Source: Asterias rubens (lineage: Eukaryota > Echinodermata > Asteroidea > Forcipulatida > Asteriidae). From it: 64,000 bases of DNA. Position 1 is the first letter of the stretch. Every line of letters begins with the position of its first letter. The stretch covers positions 806,001 to 870,000 of the forward strand of contig NC_047081.1 in assembly GCF_902459465.1 (NCBI RefSeq), written 5' to 3'. Shown here one piece after another: positions 26,078-51,511 of this stretch. A model generated the notes under the pieces. That model did not search any database. It had not been told where the DNA came from and saw nothing but the letters and a program-made list of their open reading frames with translations. Made by a program: the position numbers and the translations under genes.

Positions 26078-27419
26078 CTTCTTATAAGAGCGGAAAGTAA
26101 ACGACTCGTTGGTGAGTGGAGATTCCGTCAGGAGAAATTCTTGTCGTTGGAAAAGTTGCTAAGATGTGGTTCTAAAGACGAGTCAGGCTCTCTTGTCATC
26201 TCATTGAATATCCTACAAAGCAAATAAACAGACAATTATTGACAATATTAATTTAATTTTAATTAAGGCTAAGGTTCGGAAGAATTAAAATTTTTGAAAG
26301 ATTTCTGTGTCTTGCCACCACTTTGTAACTACTATTATAAACTTTCACCAAAAGGATTATCTTATTTATAATTGAGATAAATTTAATACTCATTTATTTC
26401 ATAATCATAACAAATGAAAAGGTGGTGGCAGTAGGATAAGGGAAATTTTTAAAAATATTTGAAAATGAAATAATTAACTTGTTTATAAATAAGTTTAAAA
26501 TTTAATAAATATTACTTTTTTAATTTTATTTTATTAATTATGTATTTTTATTAAAAATTTAAACATCCAAAACACCCATGACAAGCAAGAGAGCCAACTG
26601 CTAATATTATGACTAGAGTATAGTAAGTGGACATCTGGTTTAAAACGCCGGAAATCGCCTTTAATTTTGTATCGGTATGGTTACAACAAAATGGGGAGGT
26701 TTCAGCTTGGCCACGCCCACAGTGGGTAAGCATGTTCACTGCAAAAAGAAAACAAAGCAAAAAGGCTAAGTCATGAATGAAGAACTAGAAGTCATGAAAT
26801 TTAGTCGACATTACCATCATCACAGTGACCAAGTTCCTTTTATATAATTCGTGTAGAAGTTGGGACATTTTAACAACTTACCTCAATAAAACTTGCAACT
26901 GGACTAACCGATAAATTTGGGAAATACTGAAAAAGATGCAACATGCAATTGCAAGGTGTGTACGAAGTGTGTACTACCCAAGTTCCTTGAATGAAGTAAT
27001 GTCACGTGACAATATTGACAAGTAACTGGCGAAAAGCAACCACTTGAGGTCGCTGTTTACAATTTTAGTTTTCCAGTTTCTGCGATGATCTTTTAACTTT
27101 TAAGACTTGCTGCTGTCAATTTACCAATACTTTTTATTCATAAAAACATAAGTTGCAAAAACCAAGCTATATCGCTAGATAGATTGCCAATAGGGATTAT
27201 TTTCTGTGGATGCTGAAGAGTGCCATTTTGAGAGTGGTTTTTTTGAGAGCGTGTTTGTGATTGCATTTTCTTTACCGGCCGGTTGTTTCGGTTTGGCAGT
27301 GGCCCAGTGGCAGTGCATGAGTGCAGTGCCGTGGACGCAGGGTGCGAGTGGCGGGTGACAAGCCTACGACGACGCGAGGCCTAGAGACAGTTTTGTAATT
27401 CAAGATTTACGAATCTTTG
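26078..27419. promoter_or_regulatory. Divergent ggps1/fbxl15 promoter and leader interval
   Basis: Contains a probable ggps1 leader exon on the minus strand, ending at 26882 with donor GTAAGTTG (exon start about 26930-26960). A very AT-rich stretch at 26240-26560 belongs to its leader intron. The fbxl15 leader exon runs up to 27419 from about 27300, in the GC-richest part (GCAGTGGCCCAGTGGCAGTG, 27295-27360). The shared promoter should fall near 26960-27300. No TATA box is seen. Confidence 0.5.
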
Positions 27420-28898
27420 ATGTCAAAGATGTGAGTAGATCCAAGCTTGTTATTAAACTTTTATTAAAATAATCTTATTCTTACAAACAAGTCAGTCAGT
27501 GGGACAGTGGATATCATATCTTCAATCTTCTATCTTCAATGGAATGCCATGAGAATTATAATATATCAAGTTCTTTATTTAAACAATTATATCAAGTTCT
27601 TTATTTAAACTTGTTCTTGAATCCAGGCAGAACTTTACTTTGTGAAAGGATTATTAGTTTGGTAACCAAACGGCCTCATTTATTTGAATTTCGTTCCAGG
27701 TCATCACCACGTCTTATCGATCTTCCTTGGGAGGATGTCCTCATCACCCGCATCCTTCCCCATCTCACCATCATTGACATCTTCAGACTACGCTCCTTAA
27801 ACAAAGACTTCTGCGACCTTGTCCAGGCTTACTTCCATCATCAACGCTCACTGGATTGGTCCAACATCACCTGTCGAGCAAGCGCTGATGCTTTCAAGAT
27901 CGCCACAAGGGACGTGGAGAACTTACAGAAGCTCGTTGTAACAAACTGCAGGGGTTGGTTGACTGATGCGACGCTTGTATCCATCATCAAGAGGAACCAG
28001 CGGCTCCGTCATATTGACCTATCGGAATGCTCCGGGCTGTCGTGTCTGACGATAAACATGATCGCGGGGCGGTGTCCAGATCTACAGACGATGCTACTAC
28101 GGGAGTGTCACTGGGTGTCGTCGTCGATGGTCGAGTGCCTAACGATGCAGTGTAAGAATCTGGAACGGATCGATCTGACGGGTTGCTGGGAGCTGAACGA
28201 TGACACCATCTACATGTTAGCGTCGTTGCAGCCTCAACTTCGCTGGATTTCGTTGGCGAGGATCTACGGAATAACTCAAGTGTCCATCGAGAGGCTAGCT
28301 TTGAATTGCTACCAGCTGGAGTATTTGGATATAGAAGGATGCTGGCGTGTTACTGATGATGCTATTCAGTAAGTCAATAGTCAACACTCCTACTGTGTTA
28401 CCATTTAATAGTGTCGAACATTTTACTGGTACAACCATTTATATGTAAAAGAAAGTAATAATAAGTGTGACAGGAAATTAATTCCTCCCTAGTTGAATAT
28501 CTCTAATGGGAGACTTTCTGGGACGATAGAGGGCAGCAGACTTACCGGGTAAATCCATTTTTCTCAGAATTATGCGCATGTTCAGAACTACGTAAACAAT
28601 GGAAATTTACCCGGTATGTCTGCTGCCGCCTAGCGTTGGAAAGTCTCCTATTGAATATCTTAAATTTCTTATTTCTTTCAGTAAACTAGCTCAGAAGTGC
28701 CAGAGCCTGAAGACGTTGAAGGTTAAAGACTGCCGGAATATAACAGAACGAAGCTTATCCCGACTCCGTATCCAAGGCGTGAGTATCGACATCAGGGGAA
28801 CTGGACAAAGAACCCGCCCGAATACTGCAGGCAACGCCCCACCCAACCCGCCTATGGTCATGAGGCAGTTTCAGCTACCGCTTAATTATAGATTATAA
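27420..28898 (+). CDS. fbxl15: F-box and leucine-rich repeat protein 15
   Basis: Substrate receptor of an SCF ubiquitin ligase; human FBXL15 targets the SMURF1 ligase. Coding exons: 27420-27430 (ATG plus 8 nt, donor GTGAGT), 27700-28368, 28682-28898, giving 298 aa (human 300). Residues 5-45 form the F-box (SPRLIDLPWEDVLITRILPH). Then come about six cysteine-type LRRs with LxxLxLxxC spacing, such as LRHIDLSECSGLS, LERIDLTGCWELND and LEYLDIEGCWRVTDDAI. The tail after SLSRLRIQGVSIDI is proline-rich and ends PLNYRL. If intron 1 is retained, the frame stays open upstream to an ATG at 27539, but the spliced form fits the family better. SKP1, its expected adaptor, is encoded 16 kb upstream. Intron 2 is largely a palindromic element. 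Confidence 0.92.
28509..28650. mobile_element. MITE filling most of fbxl15 intron 2
   Basis: Termini GGAGACTTTCTGGGACG and CGTTGGAAAGTCTCC are inverted, with inner GGCAGCAGACTTACCGGGTA / TACCCGGTATGTCTGCTGCC. The element takes up about 140 of the 313 bp of the intron, ending only 31 bp before the acceptor. Confidence 0.75.
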
Positions 28899-30566
28899 AC
28901 AATTTGGCGCTCGAGTCAGAAATTTGTCCAGATTCCAAATTTTGTGATCTGTTGCCTTGGTAACAAATACTCATCCAAATGTTGCCATGGTAACAAATGC
29001 ATTATTTTCAACTCTCTGTATAATAGCAAACAGCGCCACGTCTGTCAAAAATTACATTGTTTGCACTGAGTTATGATGTACCATGGAGATTGTTAAATGA
29101 TTTTATTAGGCGAATCGTGTCTGTATTTGAAATTAAGTTCACATTACTTTGTTCTTTCTGTTTAAAATCATGTCAAGAAATTCACACAGGAAACTACATT
29201 ATTAATTATGGTGGCCAATGTGACTAACATTGGAAATGCCCATCATCCAGGTCAACGGACTGTTTTATATGTTAACAGGGTTTATGGTTGTAAGCTAGAG
29301 ATGTTTTAGTGATGGGCTCTGAATCTACATCTTTGGAAGTCCACCAAGGGCGAGTAGAGCCCTCTGGAGGACCATATATGTACCTCTATTGGTGGACCAA
29401 GTGCCACCCTGTTGGGGGTTTAAGGGGGTATACATTGTATTTTGCTTTGTACCCAGTTTGCCCACAATTATTCATGTTATAGGGCCACCACCATTGCCTG
29501 ATAAAAAAAACAAGGTATAAGCCCTGTTCCCAAACTGTCCATATTACAGGGCCAACAACATACAATAATTTGAACAGCCTTTTTTGACTTTGTTCTTTCT
29601 CTGTGATATTTGATACTCGTTATCAGTGGCAGAGCCTTCATCAGTGGCAGAGCCTTCGCAGTGTCTAGGTCAGTGCCGTTATCAGACATCATGTTGTTTA
29701 TCAATTCAGTATTAGCCCATCCCTAAGACTCTATATCCCAAGACCTGGCTGCTTGATCAAGGATGATCTTTAATCACACTTGCAGGCCTCGAAATAAGAC
29801 TTTGCACCTAAAGCAATTGTCGTGGTGCCCTGTGCTTTAGATGTGGTGCCCTTTGCAAGGAACCACAAACTTATATTTTCCTCATAGAGTGCACCTGTCC
29901 AGAGAAATATTGCAGTGGCCCTTCGAGAGAAAAGTTCAAGGCCCGCAGATGATATTATTTTGATTACTTTAGGGGAAACCTGTGCCAGGCAGCAAAGTAT
30001 TTGCCTAGAGAACTGGGCAGAAATTTAGAGTTCAGTGCGGTCCAATGTTGATTTCATGCTGAATATAAAATTGTAATATACACTATAATGTTAGTGTAGA
30101 TTAAAATCTATGAGTATTTATGTATAATGTATAAGAAGTAATTGGTTATTGCAAAGTTATATATATTTTATCAAATCGTATTCAGGGTATTTATGTACAT
30201 TGTTTTTAGAATGAATTTTGCACTGGCTATTTGAGAACGGTTCAAACTTTTAAGTTGAAAGGAAGGATATTCAATTTTAGACCCAAGATGCGTTTGTTTT
30301 TTAAAAGTCCTTTAATTGATGTGCTATTTAAGTGATCGTTGTTGTCATTATGCACAAATACAGGGTTATAAATAAAGCATGCACAGTTAATTTTGGTTGT
30401 GGTACAAACATTTTCTTTCTTCGACTTGGAGAATTGACTGCTCCAGTAAGCCATGTCTCTTAATATATTTAGAGCAATCCCAATTTTGAACATAAAACAA
30501 TGTCAAAACAGTTCTTCCGCTTCGAAGCACAATGAACAATTTGGGTTAGTGACAGTCTCAAACATA

Positions 30567-30650
30567 GGGCTGGATAGCTCAGTTGGTAGAGCTCCGGTAC
30601 GCTAATCCAGAGATCGTTGGTTCAAGTCCCGTTTCGTTAATCTCCTTCGT
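30567..30650 (+). mobile_element. tRNA-like SINE head
   Basis: GGATAGCTCAGTTGGTAGAG is a clear A box/D arm and GGTTCAAGTCCC a B box. The anticodon arm does not fold with a 7-nt loop (mismatch and 9-nt loop around TACGCTAAT), and the acceptor stem does not pair. I therefore call it tRNA-derived rather than a functional tRNA gene. Confidence 0.5.
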
Positions 30651-30995
30651 TAATCTCCTTTATTAAAACCATAATAATTTCATAAATGCAGGTAAAACTT
30701 TAGCACATCCTCCTTGTATCACTAATTTTTTTATTTTTTTAAACAACACAACCTTTAAAAATACAAAACTTTAATAAAAAAGTCACTTGGCTCGACATCT
30801 TTTTAAAATAAAATCTAAAGTTATATAACATGCAGATAAAAATGAAATAAACATTACTTTACACAACATAAAAACAAATACATGTATTACTGTTGATCAA
30901 AATTACGTTAACCCATCACACCAATGAGGGCAATATCTCTGCACCGAAACGCTTACCCGAGGCTTAACAAACTGTTGCTTTTATTTCTTGTCAAA

Positions 30996-31430
30996 CCTTG
31001 GTCTAGAGGATGACACCTCCTGAACCTCGCATTTCAGAGGTTGTACAGTCTCTCTACATCCCCATGAATAAAGGAGTAGGGTAGTGGGCCCAAGTCTCCC
31101 CTTGGTCTAGAGGATGAAGCCCCCTGAATCTCATGGGTGTTTCATTTCAGAGGTTTTACAGACTCTCAACATCCCCATGAATAAAGGACTTTGGTAGTGG
31201 GTCTGGGTCTCCCCTTGGTCTAGAGGATGAAGCCCCCTGAACCTCAGGGGTGTTACATTTCAGAGGTTTTACAGACTCTCAACATCACCATGAATAAAGG
31301 AGTAGGGTAGTCGGCCTGGGTCTCCCCTTGGTTAGTCTAGAGCAGCGAGATTGTAGCCCCCTGAACCTCCTGGGTGTTACATTTCAGAGGTTTACAGACC
31401 CTCATGGGTGTTACATTTCACAAATAAAAT
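30996..31430. repeat. Four imperfect tandem copies of a ~104-113-bp unit
   Basis: CCTTGGTCTAGAGGATGA starts near 30996, 31100 and 31213, with a fourth variant (CTTGGTTAGTCTAGAG) near 31325. Each is followed by CCCTGAACCTC, TTTCAGAGGTT, ACAG and CCATGAATAAAGGA. A reversed relative lies at 63838-63985. Confidence 0.85.
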
Positions 31431-31799
31431 ATTTCTTTCATCCCGCTTATTGGCACCTTTGCTTTTAAAAAAAATAAGATAACAAAAAATCTTTTTTAAC
31501 TTTGCACATGAAATTACGAGAGAAAAAACCACTGACCCCAAACTAGGCAGCATCAACTGAATACATTTGTCATGAACTTCTTAACAAACAAACAAAATCA
31601 CAAATTAAAGTCAAGTTTAGCTTTTACTTTCAGAAAAAATAAATCAGAAAAAATAAACAAGAAAAATACAGGCCTTCTTTGGTGGTTTTGTTGCTATTTG
31701 GAACATCCACCTTGCACCAATGGCATGCCTGCAACTCAGCGTTCTTCCTGAACAGTGGTCTGCTTGCCAGATACAACACTTTCTTTCTTTGTTTTTCTT

Positions 31800-32055
31800 A
31801 ATGATGTTCCCATCAAGAACTCGGAAATCTCCACAAGGGGATATACACACCAAGCTTGCAACAGTCAATCTCTCTTATAGCAACTTTGGCTTAACGTCTT
31901 TGATTATGCATCGCACAAATCAAGAAATGTTTACACAGTTACTTGACGACAATACTTATTCTAGTAATTGTGAGAACAGTGGTTAGCTTGGTAGGATTCG
32001 AACCCACAAACTTGTGATTGCAAGTCTTGCAGTCTAACCACTTGACAACTGTGAA
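31800..32055 (-). mobile_element. tRNA-derived SINE, family B (reversed)
   Basis: On the minus strand: head GTGGTTAGACTGCAAGACTT and GTGGGTTCGAATCCTACC, then body GACGTTAAGCCAAAGTTGCT, AGCTTGGTGTG and CTTGTGGAGATTTCCGAG. This matches the 14690-14955 copy in the same order. Confidence 0.6.
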
Positions 32056-32730
32056 CCCCAATGACCATTGAGAGTTCTGTCCAACTGGTCCAGATAGATA
32101 CTTTCTTGCTTTCGTCAACTACAATAGCGACATGGCCATCACTTTTATGCAAGATGCAGCACCATCCCTTCACAAAATATTTGGCGAAAAAGTTGCAACT
32201 ATTACGACTCTACCTAGCACACACATGGCCATTATTTAGGATACTTGGCACTTTTGTTATGAAAAAAACTGGGCAAAATTTCACATTCATCACCGAGTCA
32301 ATTCAAAATAAAAATAAAAAAATTCAAAAAACAACTCTGTTCAACATACCTTCATCTTTTTCTTACAAATTTAAACTCTTTTTAAACGACAAAAAGCAAG
32401 ATATACAAAAAACAGACATCTTCTTGCCACACAAATACTTTCAACTAAAATAAATAATGCAACATCAAGGGAAAAAAAAAATGGTCAACAAAAACAAGTT
32501 TAACAAAAAGATGTTCAGCAAAGACATTCACTGAACAAATGTTACCAGCTAAAACAGCAGGTTCCCTGATAGATTCATGGTATTAAAGTAGGAGGGTTAA
32601 ACAGCACCTTTCCTCATGTCAGACCAAAAATATCACATCTCTATGAAACCATACCTGCTGAATATGCCATGGCTCAAATTTATTTTTTCAAGCCCATATT
32701 CAAGATGACAAGCATTTTTAGAGAAGACAT

Positions 32731-32890
32731 TAAAAGCCATTGGACCCTTTCGGTACAGACACAAAAAAAAGTTGACCGATGACCGATTGAGCCTAAATTT
32801 TCACAGGTTTGTTATTTTATATATAAGTTGTGATACACGAAGTGTGGGCCTTGGACAATACTGTTTACCGAAAGGGTCCAATGGCTTTAA
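32731..32890. mobile_element. MITE with ~25-bp inverted termini
   Basis: TAAAAGCCATTGGACCCTTT plus CGGTA at the left is matched by TACCGAAAGGGTCCAATGGC plus TTTA at the right. The interior contains GACCGATTGAGCC..AAATTTTCACAGG and TTGTTATTTTAT, also found near 20470-20505. It lies in the Piwi 3' UTR region. Confidence 0.8.
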
Positions 32891-33022
32891 TCTTATTTGT
32901 CATGCTACTTTGTCTCTCAACGGAAACGAAAAGATACTGTAATTAGTCAATTGAAAAGACCAGCTGGCTTGTCCGGTCAAGATTTGATTGGCCCACGGTT
33001 AAATGAACTGGCCTTGGGAACT

Positions 33023-42695
<9,673 letters not shown>

Positions 42696-43483
42696 TGTCA
42701 GGCTGAAAGGGGACGCTGTTACAACCTTGTTTCATACAGTGTCATCAAATCAACTAACTTCTACATGTGTACTGTTATAAGACGATCACATTTTGACCTA
42801 GGAAAGAATGAAAAATAAAAATTGAGAGATCATAATCTTAACAATAACAAACATAACAACCACTATAGTCTGATCAATAACAAACAGCTCGTAATTGACT
42901 ACGACTGTGTAGCGTAGCTGTACACAAAGTTTTCCCACTGACACTTTTGACTTTTAATTTAAACATTGAACCTTGCAATTATTTTGTAATTAATGTTTTT
43001 ATTTAAACAGAGAGCAATTTTGAAATTGTTTAAAACCATGGATTGGAAAAGATGTCATCTGCCACTCTACTTTTTTGCTTTCTCATTAACTTTAGTCTAG
43101 TTTCTTCATTCATTTCAAAATCAAATTCAATCAATTCATTAAAATTAACTTTGTGAACACTCTCTATCTTTGAAATTCTAGACTCAAGTCTTGTTTTTAC
43201 CATTTGTTTTCTTAATTAATGCCTTTCTATCATGTTCTAATCCCAAGCAAACTTTATAACCTTTGGTTTGGAAACCTTGATTGTGCAGCAGTGTTCTCAC
43301 TGTTACTCATTTTGTAAGTGTAAAGTACAGCGCCCTCATTGCGTGTAGTTTAAGATACAACAAAATACAAAACTTGCAAAAACGAACATGACCACCGGAC
43401 CGTCACAAAAGTTATCAAGTTTTCTTCTAAAATTATTCTTTGGCAAACATCGCAATTACGTCCACTTGTAACTTCATACTTAC

Positions 43484-43740
43484 CCAGCTATCTGGCAAAA
43501 TTTAACTGCGATCAGGTATTTCTTTCACCAAAATTTGAAACAATTTCAACAGAAAGTTTTAATTATTTCGTGCTCAAGCAGTTTGATGGCAAACCAACCG
43601 ATGCATATTCTTTCAGTGGTTCACTCAATGCATAACAGTATTATGCAACACAGTACGATCATAACATCGAGTTACCAGTGAAACTGAAATGTTCGGAAAC
43701 CTTCGGAAATTTCCGCTCCGACGCACTGGGTCTGACTACT
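43484..43740 (-). other. piwil2: Probable 5' UTR exon of the Piwi gene
   Basis: A good minus-strand donor (CTGG followed by GTAAGTATG) ends the exon at 43484. The coding exon has an acceptor (CCCCTTTCAG) seven bases ahead of its ATG, exon start 42702, so a spliced leader is required. The upstream limit is unknown; about 43700-43760 is a guess based on the start of the CpG-containing promoter. Confidence 0.5.
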
Positions 43741-44134
43741 ACCTTGTGTATAAGAGTTCATGTGCAAATAGTGAGGGTACCTGACTAAGCCTGAGGGGCC
43801 GATGACGTTTCGGACGCATGTTTTGACATGCCTTGCTAATTTGCAAGTCTAATGATACTGCGCAATCTCACTGGCCAATCCAAAATCTTCCCGCGGTTTG
43901 AGTCCAAGTCGCGCGAAATATTCCCGCAAAATATCATTTGCAATCTCAGCACCGAACAGAGTAGACCGACGTCACGTTTTCTCTTGCAAGATCGAGTGCA
44001 ATTTTTCTTTGATTAGAGGTTGAAATTTACAGTTTTTGATCTCCAAAACTCATCTAAACGTACCAGACACTCATTTTGAGCAGAATCTGTTATTTTGTTT
44101 CTTTTTTTCGTCTCGCACCAAATCAAATTCCAAG
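43741..44134. promoter_or_regulatory. Divergent Piwi/pcna promoter with E2F-like and CCAAT motifs
   Basis: Between the Piwi leader exon and the pcna ATG are only about 400 bp. The core carries CCAAT at 43875-43879, TCTTCCCGCGG at 43886-43896, GCGCGAAA at 43911-43918 (reverse complement TTTCGCGC, a perfect E2F consensus) and TTCCCGCAAA at 43921-43930. E2F sites are a known feature of animal PCNA promoters. No TATA box is present. The pcna transcription start is probably near 43980-44050. Confidence 0.65.
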
Positions 44135-47829
<3,695 letters not shown>

Positions 47830-49952
47830 CTTACCCTTAACGCTAATTACTTAATACTCAAAAAGGAAACTTGTACAAATTAACTTGGTTTATACCCGTT
47901 TGAAAAGGTGAACAAAAAAAGGAGACAGTAGAACTGAACTTCTTGACTGCAGGACTTGCACAAACTTTCTATTCCAACAAGATACGCTTTTGACCAAACT
48001 TGTGATTGGCATTAATGTTAACCCTTTGACTTTAATCAACGTTGCAGAGAAACGATAGCAAGGTTCGAATTGAACGTTAACTGACCGTTATAAGTCTTGT
48101 ACTATATGCATTTCAAATATCACTAGAGCGAAAGACTTGGACATTATATTTGATTAAATAATTATTTAATTTGTAACTGATGCTGCAGACTTGCAAGGGC
48201 AACAAAAACCAAAGGAATTCGTTCTCGTCATCACGGCACTTAACATTACTCGATAAGTATATTGCTATGTATTTATGTAAATTACCCTGTGTTCATGTAT
48301 GATGTGAACATTATGGTTCCAACTGTAAGATACATGTGTATGTTTTGGCCAAGTTCTCAAGTATAACAAAAATTCTATCCTTATTAAAATAAAAACATGG
48401 AACTAATTTTACGGCTAAGTTCCTTTTAAAAATTTATGAAAAAGTAAAATATTTCTAGAATTCAGGTGTGTAACACTACATTTGTAAAATGTATAAATTA
48501 TACGGAGAGTTACAAAAAATATTTGCTTATCCCTTATAAAATAGAAGTTTGTGTTGTCTTATATATAGAAAGAGAAAATAAATATCGCATCTCTGTCGGG
48601 AGTTAAACATTTTGTTTTTGTCCTATATCTCTTGACTCGATCTGGTAGTGGGTTTTCATGTAATTTTGGCAGTTCTTTCGTTTGCAAATATTAATAGACT
48701 TTCATTTAAAGGGTTGCCTTATTAGCATACTCAACCTCTGAAGGATTTCTACATCATGCAACTGCTTTTTCACAAACTTTTACCACACTTTTAGTAAATA
48801 GAATTTTAGTTCTGAATTGGAGGGTGCTGTAAAAGCAACACTACCTGTTGACTGCCACACGAAGATTTGACATTGACATAATTATTGTAATAACAAGGAT
48901 TTATGTTTCGAGATACTGAAGTAATTAACAGTAATAGTATGGTTTCTCACTCTTGTCTAAATTATGGATGGAGAACTTGGTGTTTATGTGCATGCTCGGA
49001 AGAATGGAAAGCTTAACAAAATTAAGGGGGTTACTGACTGCGTTTTGGGAACAAAAATATTATTTCATTTATATTTTAACAAGGCATTACGTCATCCTTT
49101 TTGGAAGGCGCTATTTTTACTGAGCTGCTACCAACTATAGAGGGCGCTAGACCAATATTGCGGTAAATTAAAAACGGACTCGGCGTGTGTAATGTCAATG
49201 CTAGTCACCTCATAAACGAGCCAAAGGTATGTATCATTTCCCCCTTATTAGGTAAAATGCGAAAAAATTTATGTGGAAGTAAAACTAAGCTAGCGTTATA
49301 GACCACATTATTGTACAAAATATAGCAAATTTGGGGAAGAAAACGTTAAATAACACCAAATGAATCAACCAACCAAAATCTTAAAAAATGGTGTTCAATT
49401 TCACACGCAACACAGTCGCGCATGCGCACGGTCCTGCAGTTCATAATGTCGTCTGCTATTGCTAATAATTTTTCCCAGTGAAGACTAGCCGCAACTTGCT
49501 CTTTTGACTTTTCATCTCTGTTGGCTTAATTTTTAAGGTTGATATTTTTAAAGGGAAAGGACAGTAATGGCATGACTCCATGAGATGATGAGTAAAATAA
49601 ATACTTAAGTTTATTTAAACAAAACTGGGCCTTCTCAATCTCTGGGGCCGATTTCACAAAGCAATACAATTCATCACAAGACAAATTTTCAGTATCACCA
49701 TAGTGATTTGTATTGTGACATCACACTTTACTAAGCAACTGTGATTGATTTGCAGTTACGATCAATTTTATTTAGATCTTTGTGAAATCGGCCCCTGGTC
49801 TGGGCCGAGCTTGGCCAAATCAAATTCAAATTAAAAGCCCATATAATCCATGTGTAATGAACTGTATAAAAATTTCTGTCTTGAAACTTTCAAGACAGAA
49901 AGAAAGCCTTATCCTTTGTGTTATTTCACTCTTTTTCTATTCTATTTTCTAG
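47830..49952 (+). other. pcna 3' UTR and intergenic DNA
   Basis: Poly(A) signal candidates AATAAA at 48388-48393 and 48577-48582; the second is followed by a T-rich stretch. Beyond about 48.6 kb the sequence is AT-rich, with a CpG-containing stretch near 49120-49200 (AGAGGGCGCTAGACC) that could be a promoter, and the MITE at 49643. No coding exon is seen. Confidence 0.4.
49643..49796. mobile_element. MITE with inverted GGGGCCGATTTCACAAAG ends
   Basis: GGGGCCGATTTCACAAAG at the left is the exact reverse complement of CTTTGTGAAATCGGCCCC at the right. The interior holds AATCACTATGGTGAT-like and TTGTATTGTGACATCACA palindromic pieces. Ends resemble the 16196/16548 family. Confidence 0.8.
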
Positions 49953-50167
49953 GATTGGGTAGCGCTGTTGTGACATAAAAAGTCTGACTCTGAAGACTAG
50001 CTTGAACTAGGAAGGCAGGGTCTAAGATAGAAATAACGATAAGAGTGGACCATAATTTATGAAGTTGTGTGAATGTGAATAACAAATATGGCACAGATAG
50101 AACAGTCAGTTTGTCAGCTTCAGTTCCATGAAGACTGGATGGAGAAACGTCCACCAAGACTCAAGCT
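49953..50167 (+). other. Candidate exon with short open frame
   Basis: Bounded by a polypyrimidine acceptor (TTCTATTCTATTTTCTAG, ending 49952) and a donor (CT followed by GTAGGTATT). It contains an ATG at 50088 opening MAQIEQSVCQLQFHEDWMEK and continuing in frame to the donor. Not recognised. It might be an upstream noncoding or uORF exon of the PH gene, or part of another gene. It cannot be joined directly in frame to 58554, because all three frames stop there before the PH start codon. Confidence 0.3.
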
Positions 50168-50264
50168 GTAGGTATTTTGGACGCTATGATTGTAACATTT
50201 TAAGACCTTGCCCACCCACTAGGTAGCAGTCTAGCAACTCCGCTGCCTAAATAGGCTATTGCGG

Positions 50265-50515
50265 TTGGGGGTCCAATTTCATAGAGTTAGGCACAAAAAG
50301 TAGCTAAGCACAACAACCTTATGCTTACCAGAGCCCCATTTCATAGAGCTGCATTCAAGCATGCCTAACAATTTTCTGCTTGGCCAAAAAATATGCAGGA
50401 TACAGTCACAATGTTACATATTTTGACTGGTAACCCTAATCTGGTAAGCATAATGCTGTTGTGCTTAGCTACTAGTTGTGCTTAAGCAGCTCTATGAAAC
50501 TAGGCTCAGATTAAG
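50265..50515. mobile_element. Palindromic element, CTTAGCAGCTCT family
   Basis: GTCCAATTTCATAGAGTTAG, GTAGCTAAGCACAACAACCT, TATGCTTACCAG at the left; CTGGTAAGCATAATGCTGTT, GTGCTTAAGCAGCTCTATGA at the right. Confidence 0.65.
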
Positions 50516-51464
50516 ACTACTACTAGCCAAAAAGTTTTAGAAATGTAAAAAATTGTCTTCCTGCATGGCCCTTGTCCCTCGAGGCCCTTCCACCATTCTA
50601 CATTACAATGCATACCTGGGCTTGAACTCTTGCCCCTTCTTGTCCTTTTCCTTCGTGGGCACCAGGGTGCACGTGTACTCCAGATTCTAATATGAGACCT
50701 AACCTTCTGAGCTGAGTATCCTGGTAGGATGTCAGTAAGTGCCACTGCACTGCAGAGGAGTCCAAACTGTGCTAAGCTAACCCATCTTACAACTGTCTGA
50801 TATTTACAAAGATCGATCTAGTCTGATTATGATGTGATATTAATAACTATGTCCAACCTATCCCATTGTACACATTCTAAATGGAACCTACTTATCGAAA
50901 TGGATTGGGGGAGGAGTTGGGGGGGAGGGGGCAGTTACACCATGTCTGCCCTCATGTGCCAATGACTTGAAACCCCTCTCATCGTGTGATGACAGTCTGT
51001 TCATAGCGTACAATCTGCTACCCTTGCATGCCTGTAGCTCATTATTAGAGTGAACGATTGGTCATAACGTGTCATATCCTCTCCCCTCAATGACTCGAGA
51101 GACACACATACAACCCCCCACCTCCCCCCTCCCTCTTGAAACACAACAGTATCCATTTACACACATCTATAGACACACACTCGCTGAGTCTAAAGCCACA
51201 ATGGTATGACTCCTTCATACTCAAGCCTCAACTTTTTTTTCTCTTTGACAAACTTGTTCCACCGATTCCAAGCGGATCATAAATTCAACGTTTTTGGTTT
51301 ATTTTTAAGGACCTCAAATCTACGAACAAATCTGTGCTACACAGTTAGTAAACTGTCACTGGCAATTCCATGGGATCTGTGCAGTCAAGAGCTATTTGGT
51401 CGATCACAATGATATACTTGCCGTTTTGATGTATTCACACTCTTTAACATCATCCTCTGGGGCT

Positions 51465-51511
51465 GTGTGATTCTGACGACTCTCTTGGAGACTGGAAACG
51501 AAAGCTTGGTG
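51465..51511 (+). other. Candidate short exon with strong donor
   Basis: Ends AAACGAAAGCTTG followed by GTGAGTATG. One frame reads CDSDDSLGDWKRKLG, which looks protein-like, but I see no clean acceptor before it; a first exon is possible, with an unknown left edge. It may be the leader of the PH-domain gene. Confidence 0.25.

Larger units (their letters stand above)
28899..33022. other. Convergent 3' region between fbxl15 and the Piwi gene
   Basis: Tail-to-tail interval. AATAAA at 30371-30376 is a candidate fbxl15 poly(A) signal. On the minus strand, TTTATT at about 32682 and 30979 could end the Piwi transcript. It also holds a tRNA-like segment (30567), tandem repeats (30996-31430), a reversed family B SINE (31800-32055) and a MITE (32731-32890). 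No coding exon is recognisable. Confidence 0.45.

Noticed and set aside
30567-30638. A functional tRNA gene
   Set aside because: D-arm and T-arm boxes are good, but the anticodon arm is mismatched with a 9-nt loop and the acceptor stem does not pair. A tRNA-derived SINE fits better.
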